64,000 nt of DNA, from contig CALMDH010000330.1 of the NCBI GenBank assembly GCA_937862735.1, forward strand, positions 1-64,000, written 5' to 3'. The notes below the pieces were generated by a model. The model was not told the DNA's origin and searched no databases. It worked only from the letters and a program-made list of their open reading frames with translations. Positions within the stretch are counted from its first letter, which is position 1; each line of letters opens with the position of its first letter. A program made the translations under genes and the position numbers. Positions 55,391-62,534 of the stretch are shown here, in pieces. Source of the stretch: M0108 sp937862735 (GTDB lineage: Bacteria; Pseudomonadota; Gammaproteobacteria; Chromatiales; Chromatiaceae).

Positions 55391-56203
55391 TCAGTCGCCG
55401 AGCAGGACGCGCTTGGCCTCGTTGAGCTTGGCGGCCAGGTAGTCGGAGCCACCCCGATCGGGGTGAAGTCGCTGCATCAGCCGGCGGTGGGCGTCCCGGA
55501 TGGTCGCCTCGTCCGCCCCTGGGGCCAGACCCAGGACGGCCAGGGCCTCCTCCCGGTTCATGACGCCCCCCCCGGACGGGGCCTGAGTGCCGTCCCGCCG
55601 GCCACCCGGGCCCGTTTGACCCTCATCCGGCCGGCGCCAGGCCGCCCCCTGGGTACGATCCAGATAGGCCTCCAACAGGGCCGCCGACTGGGTATCCTCG
55701 TGGCGATAAAGCTCCAGGAGGCGGAGTAACTGATCAAGGCCCAGGGCGGACAGGCGCTGCCCCTGGGCCTCCCCCTCCAGCACCAGGCCCTCCAGGTCGC
55801 CACTGGCATGGTCCAGGGTCATCTCCAGAAAGCGGGTGCGGATGGAGGATTGCTGGCCAGCGCCCACTCCACCCAGGGCCCCACCCAAGGACCCACCCTG
55901 GGCGGCGCCCGCGCCCCCGGCGAGTCCCCCCAGGCCCAGGTTGCGCAGGGCCTGGCGAATGGCCGGGAGCATGAGCAGCAGGTTGACCCCCCGCATCACC
56001 ACCGGAATGGCCGCCGCCACGGCGGCGAAGAGGGGGTTGAGGCGCCCGGTCAGGGCAAGGAAAAACACCAGACCGATGCCCCCCCACAGCGCGGACTGGC
56101 GCAGGCGCCGGGCCACCAAGTGGCTGGGGGTGCGGCGAAACCAGCGTAGAAACCAGAACAGGCCGACGATGGCCAGCAGGAGGAGGAGCAGACGTCCCGC
56201 CAT
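55391..56203 (-). CDS. Membrane-anchored protein with C-terminal J domain
   Basis: This 270-residue protein has an N-terminal membrane helix (GRLLLLLLAIVGLFWFLRWF) and a second hydrophobic region (ALWGGIGLVFFLALTGRLNPLFAAVAAAIPVVM). A central domain follows, then a Gly/Ala linker. The last 56 residues are a J domain with HPD at 247-249 (RLMQRLHPDRGGSDYLAAKLNEAKRVLLGD). It should recruit DnaK to the membrane; the C-terminal J domain is of the Tim14/DjlC-like order. It ends 11 bases before topB and starts 3 bases after the VWA-like gene, so the three are one operon. Confidence 0.85.
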   Translation of the reverse strand: MAGRLLLLLLAIVGLFWFLRWFRRTPSHLVARRLRQSALWGGIGLVFFLALTGRLNPLFAAVAAAIPVVMRGVNLLLMLPAIRQALRNLGLGGLAGGAGAAQGGSLGGALGGVGAGQQSSIRTRFLEMTLDHASGDLEGLVLEGEAQGQRLSALGLDQLLRLLELYRHEDTQSAALLEAYLDRTQGAAWRRPDEGQTGPGGRRDGTQAPSGGGVMNREEALAVLGLAPGADEATIRDAHRRLMQRLHPDRGGSDYLAAKLNEAKRVLLGD

Positions 56204-56206
56204 GGG

Positions 56207-56917
56207 CTAACCCCGGCCCAGCCCCTGGGTGAGCCGCAGGATCGCCCCGCCCCGTCGCCGGGCCAGATCCTCCAGGGCCGGGCGGCCGCCGGCGGCGAAG
56301 ACCGCCACGGCGCTCAGCAGGTCCCGCAACACCTCGGGGCTGTGGCTATCGAAGGGGCTCCAGGCACCCCCGCTGAGCCGGGCGATGGCCCGCAGGGTCT
56401 CCTCGGCCTGGGGATCGTGCCCCTCCTGGAAGACGAAGGCCGGCAGCCCCAGCAACCCGAGTTGACCGGCCAGGTCGCGCAGGGGGGCCGGTTCCTCCTC
56501 CAGGGCATCGCCGATCAGGACCAGGGCATTGACCCGGGTCCGCCGGGTCTCGGCGAGGGCATGTTCCAGGACGCGGCCGATCTGGGTCAGACCCGCCAGG
56601 CAGCGCACCCGGGTCATGCGCGCCAGCAGTTCTTGGGAATGATGGCACCAGGGCGAGGCGGAGAATTCATGAAAGCCCCCGTAATGGCACAACTGCACCG
56701 ACAGCCCGCCCAGACTAGCGGTCTCGCTGAACATGGCGGCCTGAATGGCCATGGCCTGGTCCCAACTGGGCTCGCGGCTGGCGGTGGCGTCCAGGGCGAA
56801 GATCAGACGCCCCCGGGGGCCACTGGCCGGGGACGGGACGGCCTTGAGCTGATGCAAAAAGGCGGCGACCGCCCCCGCGTTAGCGGTAGGCCCCAGGTCC
56901 TGACGGTCGTTAGTCAT
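56207..56917 (-). CDS. VWA-like domain protein
   Basis: The 236-residue protein resembles a von Willebrand factor A fold. A MIDAS-like DATAS (Asp43-Ser47, in GRLIFALDATASREPSWDQA) starts the first strand. LCHYGGFHEF and NALVLIGDALEE follow as later strands. Metal-dependent protein binding is likely. It is 3 bases upstream of the membrane J-domain gene, and both precede topB. This pairing suggests a chaperone-linked client or adaptor, but no function is known. Confidence 0.75.
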   Translation of the reverse strand: MTNDRQDLGPTANAGAVAAFLHQLKAVPSPASGPRGRLIFALDATASREPSWDQAMAIQAAMFSETASLGGLSVQLCHYGGFHEFSASPWCHHSQELLARMTRVRCLAGLTQIGRVLEHALAETRRTRVNALVLIGDALEEEPAPLRDLAGQLGLLGLPAFVFQEGHDPQAEETLRAIARLSGGAWSPFDSHSPEVLRDLLSAVAVFAAGGRPALEDLARRRGGAILRLTQGLGRG

Positions 56918-57095
56918 CGGTCATGGCGTCCAGGGGTGTTGCGCGATGGCCCGCGCCCAAGGGGATAACTAAACAACTAAGAATGGACAGGGATTATACC
57001 CAACTCAATTTCAATTGTTGGTCAGGCGGACAAGGCACCTGTCCGCGGTCCGCGGTTGTCCCGCCTCGAAAAGCCCGCGCCGGCCCGGTACCCGG

Positions 57096-57109
57096 TTGAC
57101 CTGAGTCAA
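57096..57109 (+). promoter_or_regulatory. FNR/Anr-type box upstream of nrdD
   Basis: TTGAC-CTGA-GTCAA is a perfect palindrome of the FNR/Anr class. Its centre lies about 40.5 bases upstream of the start expected from the TATAAT at 57131, the class II activator position. Anaerobic activation of nrdD would fit. Confidence 0.75.
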
Positions 57110-57110
57110 A

Positions 57111-57126
57111 GCACTACATGTTGGGC
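57111..57126 (+). promoter_or_regulatory. NrdR box 1
   Basis: GCACTACATGTTGGGC resembles the NrdR box consensus (ACACTATATATAGTGT-like). A second box starts 31 bases downstream, the three-helical-turn spacing typical of NrdR pairs. Confidence 0.6.
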
Positions 57127-57130
57127 CTTC

Positions 57131-57136
57131 TATAAT
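57131..57136 (+). promoter_or_regulatory. nrdD -10 box
   Basis: TATAAT is a perfect -10 hexamer lying between the two NrdR-type boxes. No -35 is visible, as expected for an FNR-dependent class II promoter. Confidence 0.65.
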
Positions 57137-57141
57137 CATGA

Positions 57142-57157
57142 CCACTAGATATTGGGC
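57142..57157 (+). promoter_or_regulatory. NrdR box 2
   Basis: CCACTAGATATTGGGC shares 11-12 of 16 positions with box 1 and covers the expected transcription start. Repressor binding to both boxes would block RNA polymerase. Confidence 0.6.
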
Positions 57158-57173
57158 CTAGAGGCAACAACCC

Positions 57174-59462
57174 GTGCTTACCCCCTTACAGCGCCCCGCC
57201 ATCCTCCCGACCCGGATCCGCAAGCGCGACGGTCAGGAGGTCGCCTTCGACGCCGCCAAGATCCGCTCGGCCATCGAACGGGCCGGACGCGCCAGCGGCG
57301 AATTTCCGGCGGTGGAGGCACAACGACTGACCGCCCAGGTAGTCAAGGTCCTGAGCCATCGTTACGACCAGGGCCGTTCGCCGGAGGTGGAGTCCATCCA
57401 GGACCTGGTGGAACAGACCCTGATCGCCGCCGACCACTTCGCGACCGCGCGCGCCTACATCCGCTATCGCGAGCAGCACCGCACCCTGCGCACCGACCGC
57501 CGCACCCTGGTGGACGCCGCCGCCAGCATCGACGAATACCTGGACCGCTCCGACTGGCGGGTGGCCGCCAACGCCAACCAGGGCTGGTCCCTGGGGGGGC
57601 TCATCCTCAATACCTCGGGAAAGATGATCGCCAACTACTGGCTGTCCCACGTCTATCCCCCCGAGATCGGCACCGCCCACCGCGAGGGGGATCTCCACAT
57701 CCACGACCTGGACATGCTGGCGGGCTATTGCGCCGGCTGGTCCCTACGCACCCTGCTCCAGGAGGGTTTCAACGGCGTCCCCGGCAAGGTGGAATCCAGC
57801 CCGCCCCGGCACCTGTCCTCCGCCATCGGCCAGATCGTCAACTTCCTCGGCACCCTGCAGAACGAATGGGCCGGCGCCCAGGCCTTCTCAAGCTTCGATA
57901 CCTACCTGGCGCCCTTCGTGCGCCGCGACGGGCTGAGCTATCCCCAGGTACGTCAGGCCATCCAGGAACTGATCTACAACCTCAACGTCCCCTCCCGCTG
58001 GGGCTGCCAGACCCCCTTCACCAACCTGACCTTCGACTGGGTCTGCCCGGAGGACCTACGGGACCAGATACCGGTCATCGCCGGCGAGGAACAGCCCTTC
58101 ACCTATGGCGAACTCCAGGTGGAAATGGACCTCATCAACCGCGCCTACATCGAGGTGATGACCGCCGGGGACGCCAGGGGCCGCATCTTCACCTTCCCCA
58201 TCCCCACCTACAACATGACGGCGGACTTTCCCTGGGATAGCGCCAATGCCGAGCGCCTCTTCGCCATGACGGCCAAGTACGGCTTGCCCTACTTCCAGAA
58301 CTTCATCAATTCCGAGCTCCAGCCCCACCAGGTGCGCTCCATGTGCTGCCGGCTACAGCTCGACCTGCGGGAACTGCTCAAGCGCGGCAACGGCCTCTTT
58401 GGCTCCGCCGAGCAGACCGGCTCCCTGGGGGTGGTGACGATCAACTGCGCCCGCCTGGGCTTTCTCCACCCCGGCGACGAGGCCAGCCTAATGGACGCCC
58501 TGTATCGTCTGACCGACCTGGCCCGGGACAGTCTGGAGATCAAGCGCAAGGTGATCCAGCGCCACCTGGACGACGGCCTCTTCCCCTACACCAAACGCTT
58601 CCTCGGCACCCTGCGGAATCATTTTTCCACCATCGGCGTCAACGGTCTCAACGAGATGATCCGCAACTTCACCACCGACCAGGAGGACATCACCACCCCG
58701 ACGGGTCAGGCCCTGGCCCTGCGTTGTCTCGACCACCTGCGGGAGCGCCTGGCGGCCATCCAGGAGGAGACCGGCCATCTTTACAACCTGGAGGCGACCC
58801 CGGCGGAGGGGGCGACCTACCGCTTCGCCCGTGAGGACCGCAAGCGCTTTCCCGGCATCCGGCAGGCCGGCACGCCCGCGGCGCCCTACTACACCAACTC
58901 CTCCCAACTGCCCGTGGGCTTCACCGATGATCCCTTCCTGGCCCTGGAGATGCAGGAGGACCTCCAGACCCGCTATACCGGCGGTACCGTGCTGCACCTC
59001 TACATGAGCGAGCAACTCTCCAGCGCCGAGGCCTGCAAGCGCCTGGTGCGGCGCGCCCTGAGCCGCTTCCGCCTCCCTTACCTCACCATCACCCCCCGCT
59101 TTTCCATCTGCCCCCGCCACGGCTACCTGGCCGGGGAGCATGAGTTCTGCCCGCGCTGTGACGAGGAACTCCTGGCCCGGCGCCCGGGCCAGCCCCCAGC
59201 CACCGACGAGACAAAGGGTCATGGCAACTCGTCACTCACCACACCGGATGAAAGCGCGGGCCTCTCTCGCGCCAAGTTCCGAGCCAAGGCCTCAGACCAT
59301 GCCGGTGTCCAGGGCTTGCCTCCGATCAAGGCCCAGCACCCCCCGGTTCCGGTTCCTCTTCAGGTCCCGAACCAGACCCCGGTCCCGGTTCAGATTCCTG
59401 TACAGGGCCAGCCTCCGGGCCAGGTCCCGATCCAGAAGCAGCCCAGTGCGCAAGCCGCCTGA
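57174..59462 (+). CDS. nrdD: Anaerobic ribonucleoside-triphosphate reductase, lacking its glycyl-radical C-terminus
   Basis: NrdD reduces ribonucleoside triphosphates without oxygen. The 762-residue protein starts at GTG 57174 behind GAGG. It has an ATP-cone at residues ~5-95 (IRKRDGQEVAFDAAKIRSAIERAG), the barrel with the active-site region GYCAGWSLRTLLQEGFNG, and a zinc motif CPRHGYLAGEHEFCPRC near 646-662. It then lacks the glycyl-radical sequence and instead has ~100 residues of Pro/Val/Gln-rich repeats to the stop. The radical domain is encoded by the next small gene. The promoter bears FNR and NrdR boxes. Confidence 0.92.
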   Translation: MLTPLQRPAILPTRIRKRDGQEVAFDAAKIRSAIERAGRASGEFPAVEAQRLTAQVVKVLSHRYDQGRSPEVESIQDLVEQTLIAADHFATARAYIRYREQHRTLRTDRRTLVDAAASIDEYLDRSDWRVAANANQGWSLGGLILNTSGKMIANYWLSHVYPPEIGTAHREGDLHIHDLDMLAGYCAGWSLRTLLQEGFNGVPGKVESSPPRHLSSAIGQIVNFLGTLQNEWAGAQAFSSFDTYLAPFVRRDGLSYPQVRQAIQELIYNLNVPSRWGCQTPFTNLTFDWVCPEDLRDQIPVIAGEEQPFTYGELQVEMDLINRAYIEVMTAGDARGRIFTFPIPTYNMTADFPWDSANAERLFAMTAKYGLPYFQNFINSELQPHQVRSMCCRLQLDLRELLKRGNGLFGSAEQTGSLGVVTINCARLGFLHPGDEASLMDALYRLTDLARDSLEIKRKVIQRHLDDGLFPYTKRFLGTLRNHFSTIGVNGLNEMIRNFTTDQEDITTPTGQALALRCLDHLRERLAAIQEETGHLYNLEATPAEGATYRFAREDRKRFPGIRQAGTPAAPYYTNSSQLPVGFTDDPFLALEMQEDLQTRYTGGTVLHLYMSEQLSSAEACKRLVRRALSRFRLPYLTITPRFSICPRHGYLAGEHEFCPRCDEELLARRPGQPPATDETKGHGNSSLTTPDESAGLSRAKFRAKASDHAGVQGLPPIKAQHPPVPVPLQVPNQTPVPVQIPVQGQPPGQVPIQKQPSAQAA

Positions 59463-59507
59463 CCGACCCTGCCTCCATCACCCGAGAAACCAATGGAGAT
59501 CCCAGCC

Positions 59508-59705
59508 ATGTCACCCCCCTCAGCCGCACCCGCCAATACTCCCTTCCCACTGCGGGACGAAGAACGCACCCGATGCGAGGTCTGGACCCGGGTCATGGGC
59601 TATCACCGCCCGGTGAGCGCCTTCAATGCCGGCAAAAGGGCCGAACACCAGGAGCGGTGCTACTTCACCGAACCAGGGCGCGATCAAGCCCCGGAGCGAT
59701 GCTAA
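59508..59705 (+). CDS. Separate glycyl-radical domain of the class III ribonucleotide reductase
   Basis: The 65-residue protein contains RTRCEVWTRVMGYHRPVSAF, continuing to NAGKRAEHQERCYF. This is the C-terminal radical loop of NrdD with the probable radical Gly31. The same segment is normally fused to the zinc motif of NrdD. It has a Shine-Dalgarno GGAG nine bases before ATG 59508 (an upstream ATG at 59493 is possible). It is in the same frame as nrdD, separated by one TGA and 15 codons. It probably associates with NrdD to restore an active enzyme; readthrough fusion is an alternative. Confidence 0.85.
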   Translation: MSPPSAAPANTPFPLRDEERTRCEVWTRVMGYHRPVSAFNAGKRAEHQERCYFTEPGRDQAPERC

Positions 59706-59790
59706 AGTCCCCTGTCCACCACCACCCCCCCGGCCCCGCCCAGCTCCGGTCCAGACCGATCCGATCCGGACCCGCCCTATGCCTAATCCT

Positions 59791-59983
59791 TTGGGCCCCC
59801 TCTCCCCAGCCCTCCCCCGCCAGGGGGGAGGGAGTAAGAGAAACAACGGCTTGCGCAACCAATTCCAGCCCAGGGGCCTTGCCAGCCCAGGGGCAATACC
59901 AGCTCAGGGGCAATACCAGCCCAGGTGCCATGCCAGCGCAGGGACCATGCCAGCCCGTGAGCATGGGGGCGTACAGGTTTAAC
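59791..59983 (-). repeat. Dispersed element A, copy 5 (reverse strand, expanded)
   Basis: Read on the minus strand, this copy has the CTCCCTCCCCCC/GGGGGAGGG hairpin, GGGGAGAGGGGG and GTTGTTTCTCTTACTCCC as the other copies. Its other end (AGCATGGGGGCGTACAGGTT on the plus strand) matches the left end of copy 4. The left-arm motif is expanded into six 17-base units (59865-59966). It separates the glycyl-radical gene from nrdG and ends 3 bases before the nrdG ATG. Confidence 0.65.
59865..59966. repeat. 17-bp tandem repeat, six units
   Basis: Units start at 59865, 59882, 59899, 59916, 59933 and 59950. Each begins CCAGC(C/T/G)C and ends in variants of AGGGGCAATA or AGGTGCCATG. They derive from the CCAGCCCAGG arm of element A. 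Confidence 0.8.
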
Positions 59984-59985
59984 TT

Positions 59986-60735
59986 ATGCTCCAGGTTGGC
60001 GGTCTTACCCCACTGACCAGCATCGACTATCCGGGGGAACTGGCGGCGGTGGTCTTCTGCCAGGGCTGTCCCTGGCGCTGCGGCTATTGTCACAACCCGG
60101 ACCTGCTCGCCCCCCGGGGCCGCCACCCCCTGCCCTGGCCCCAGGTCATGGACTTTCTGCGCCGCCGCCAGGGCCTGCTGGACGCGGTGGTCTTCAGCGG
60201 GGGCGAACCCACCCTGCAAGGGGGCTTGGGCGAGGCCATGAACGAGGTCCGGTCACTGGGGTTTCGGATCGGCCTGCATACGGCCGGCATCTATCCCCGA
60301 CGCCTGACCAGGCTGCTGCCGCGACTGGACTGGGTGGGTCTCGACATCAAGGCCTTGCCGGAGGATTACCCGGCCCTGACCGGGGCGCCTAACGCCGGGG
60401 CGCGGGCCTGGCGAAGTCTCCACCTCCTGCTGGCCAGCGGTATCCCCCTGGAGGTCAGGACGACCCTGGCCCCACCCGGCAAGTTCCTCCCCAAGGATCG
60501 GGGCAATCCGGGCGATGAGGGTGACCGGCACTTTGAATTTCAGGTGACGACCCTGATGTACCGGCTGGCGGCGGCCGGGGTACAGCGCTACGCCCTTCAA
60601 ACCGTTCGCGGCGGGAATCGTCCTCTGGGACCGCCCCTGGCGGGGGCCCCCGCTCTGCTCCCGCCGGCGGCCATCCAAGCCAGAACCCACGAAGGCCTAG
60701 GGCAAACCCTGTTCCCTCACTTCGAGTTGCGGTAG
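59986..60735 (+). CDS. nrdG: Anaerobic ribonucleotide reductase activase (radical SAM)
   Basis: NrdG uses a [4Fe-4S] cluster and S-adenosylmethionine to place the glycyl radical on NrdD. The 249-residue protein has the radical SAM motif CPWRCGYC within FCQGCPWRCGYCHNPDLL and GGEPTLQGG after the second strand. LDIKALPEDY is also family-like. The start MLQVGGLTPLTSIDYPG is typical. It is long for a short-type NrdG (~155 residues) and resembles the PflA-like/longer group. It follows the nrdD genes after element copy A5. Confidence 0.9.
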   Translation: MLQVGGLTPLTSIDYPGELAAVVFCQGCPWRCGYCHNPDLLAPRGRHPLPWPQVMDFLRRRQGLLDAVVFSGGEPTLQGGLGEAMNEVRSLGFRIGLHTAGIYPRRLTRLLPRLDWVGLDIKALPEDYPALTGAPNAGARAWRSLHLLLASGIPLEVRTTLAPPGKFLPKDRGNPGDEGDRHFEFQVTTLMYRLAAAGVQRYALQTVRGGNRPLGPPLAGAPALLPPAAIQARTHEGLGQTLFPHFELR

Positions 60736-60835
60736 CATGAAACCCAACTTCTGAGCGTCTGGCCTCCAAAGCCAGGATGACCGCCATTGCTCCTATTCGG
60801 TCAGGCTCCCTCCCTTTCCCGCAAAGTCTCCGGTC

Positions 60836-61150
60836 ATGAAGAAGAAACTCAAGCGCCTCGCGACTTCGCTCCTGCCGGTGGCAGACAACCGCGTCGGCAG
60901 TTGTAACCGCTGCGGTGAGTGCTGCAAGCTCCCCTATCCCTGCCCCTTTCTGCGCTACGATACCGAGGGCCTCAGCACCTGCGCCATCTATCATTTTCGC
61001 CCCCCGAGTTGCCGAAAATATCCACGAACCTCCGATGAGAATCTGACGGCGGAGGTCTGCGGTTTCAGCTTCGTCCCCGCCCCCGAACCCCTGGAGGTCG
61101 CCCCACCCGAGCCCCTTCCGCCCCTCGTGCCCGTGGAACAAACCGCCTGA
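60836..61150 (+). CDS. YkgJ-family cysteine cluster protein
   Basis: The 104-residue protein has CNRCGECCKLPYPCPFL and CAIYHFRPPSCRKYP, matching the CxxCxxCC...C pattern of the YkgJ (PF03692) Fe-S or zinc cluster family. A basic N-terminus MKKKLKRLATSLLP precedes it. The C-terminal tail is Pro/Glu-rich. No function is known for the family. It lies 13 bases before moaE, so it may share a message; a metal-cluster link with molybdopterin is possible but unproven. Confidence 0.85.
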   Translation: MKKKLKRLATSLLPVADNRVGSCNRCGECCKLPYPCPFLRYDTEGLSTCAIYHFRPPSCRKYPRTSDENLTAEVCGFSFVPAPEPLEVAPPEPLPPLVPVEQTA

Positions 61151-61163
61151 AGGGCACGCGGCC

Positions 61164-61643
61164 ATGGTGGTGGACATCCACGTGCAGGCCGAACCCCTGG
61201 ATCCCCTCGGCGAACAGGCGTCCCTCTGGCAAGGACAGCCCCAGGTGGGGGCCCTGGTCAGTTTCATCGGCCTGATGCGCGACTTCAATGAGGATGTCGC
61301 GGTCAGCCATCTCATCCTCGAACACTATCCCGGCATGACTGAAAAGGCCCTGGCCACCATCGCCGCCGAGGCCACACGGCGCTGGCCATTACTGGGTATC
61401 CGCATCCGGCATCGCGTCGGTAGCCTAGCTCCCGAGGACCCCATCGTCCTGGTCGCCGTCACCGCCAGCCACCGCGGCCCTGCCTTCCGCGCCTGCGAAT
61501 TCCTGATCGATTACCTCAAGACCCGCGCCCCCTTCTGGAAAAAGGAGATCACCCCGGCGGGTGAGCGCTGGGTGGCGGCGCGGGATACCGATGCCGCCGC
61601 CGCCGACCGCTGGGTGACACCTGAGGCTGAGCCAAGGGCCTAA
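61164..61643 (+). CDS. moaE: Molybdopterin synthase catalytic subunit
   Basis: MoaE transfers sulfur from MoaD thiocarboxylate to precursor Z, forming molybdopterin. The 159-residue protein has GALVSFIGLMRDFNED, LEHYPGMTEKAL, RIRHRVGSLAPEDPIVLVAVTASHRGPAF and the catalytic KTRAPFWKKE region. Length is typical. MoaD and other moa genes are not in the window. It is directly after the Cys-cluster gene (13-base gap). Confidence 0.95.
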   Translation: MVVDIHVQAEPLDPLGEQASLWQGQPQVGALVSFIGLMRDFNEDVAVSHLILEHYPGMTEKALATIAAEATRRWPLLGIRIRHRVGSLAPEDPIVLVAVTASHRGPAFRACEFLIDYLKTRAPFWKKEITPAGERWVAARDTDAAAADRWVTPEAEPRA

Positions 61644-61771
61644 CGGCAAGAAGCCGAGCGGGAAGCAGCGCTGGCTGGCATCAAGACCCAGGCTGGCGCG
61701 AGAGGGGCGATGGGCACGTTGGCAGCAGCATGATGGGCATGGTTGGACGGGTCACCGGCCTGAGGGACTGA

Positions 61772-61807
61772 CACCATCACGGATGAGATGGCGTCTGTGA
61801 TATGGTG
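61772..61807. promoter_or_regulatory. Inverted repeat upstream of the EipA-like gene
   Basis: CACCATCAC (61772-61780) is nearly the reverse complement of GTGATATGGTG (61797-61807). It lies about 40 bases before the ATG at 61845. It could be an operator or a mRNA hairpin. Confidence 0.4.
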
Positions 61808-61844
61808 ACTCACTCCTCTCATCCGCTATTTTGGAACTCACCAC

Positions 61845-62297
61845 ATGATCAAACGCCGTGTCTTTCTCACCCATGCCCTGATGGGCCTGGCCCTCCTGGC
61901 CTCGGGCGCCACCCTGGCGGAGCAGACCCCCGCCAAACAGCCCTCCGGCACCGTCAGCATCGACGAGACCCAGATTGCCTTCATCGTCGGCGGCAGCTTT
62001 GGCAAGGGACAGCTCACCTTTCGCGGTCAGACCCATGACTTCAAGATCAACGGCATCAGCGCCGGCGCGAACTTCGGCGCTTCCAAGGTCTCCGCGGTGG
62101 GTGAGGTGTACGACCTGAAAAAGCTGGCGGACTTCCCGGGTACCTACGTCCAGTTGGAAGGCGGCATCACCCTCGCCGGCGGCGTGGGCGGCACGGTCCT
62201 CAAGAACCAGAACGGGGTCATCATGCGCCTCCAGTCCACCTCTCAGGGCTTGCAGTTCAACCTGAGCTCGAGTGGCGTCACCGTCAAAATGAACTGA
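61845..62297 (+). CDS. EipA/DUF1134-like envelope protein
   Basis: The 150-residue protein has a signal peptide (MIKRRVFLTHALMGLALLASGATLAEQ). Its mature part GTVSIDETQIAFIVGGSFGKGQLTFRGQTHDFKINGISAGANFGASKVSAVGEVYDLKKLADFPGTYVQ resembles the DUF1134 family, known in Brucella as EipA, a periplasmic envelope-integrity protein. The C-terminal half KNQNGVIMRLQSTSQGLQFNLSSSGVTVKMN also fits. The family call is likely; the role here is not tested. Confidence 0.7.
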   Translation: MIKRRVFLTHALMGLALLASGATLAEQTPAKQPSGTVSIDETQIAFIVGGSFGKGQLTFRGQTHDFKINGISAGANFGASKVSAVGEVYDLKKLADFPGTYVQLEGGITLAGGVGGTVLKNQNGVIMRLQSTSQGLQFNLSSSGVTVKMN

Positions 62298-62392
62298 TCC
62301 CGCCCATCCCGTCACCAGCCCCGGCAGGTTGCGGCCGGTCCCGTCCAGGTGACCCGGCCATCACCCTGTCCCCGGTTTAGCCAGACGTAATT

Positions 62393-62495
62393 GTTCACAC
62401 CCCCATGCTGCCTGGGGTGGCATAGCTATTTTAAGCCCCTGATTCTCCTACTCCCTCCCCCCCAATCGGGGAGGGTTGGGTAGAGGGGGCTGAAC
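62393..62495 (+). repeat. Dispersed element A, copy 4
   Basis: The 103-base copy is the clearest one. It has left end GTTCACACCCCCATGCTGCC, then TGGGGTGGCATAG, TTTTAAGCCCCTGATTCTC, then CTCCCTCCCC...GGGGAGGGTTGGG, and right end GAGGGGGCTGAAC. The ends form a terminal inverted repeat. It ends 39 bases before the second AI-2E permease start. Confidence 0.8.
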
Positions 62496-62534
62496 GGTTA
62501 CCCCCAGACCAGCCCGCCGCCCACGACCACACCG

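Noticed and set aside
59463..59507. Frameshift between nrdD and the glycyl-radical ORF
   Set aside because: The two ORFs are in the same frame, so no frameshift is needed; only one TGA separates them, and the second ORF has its own ribosome-binding site.
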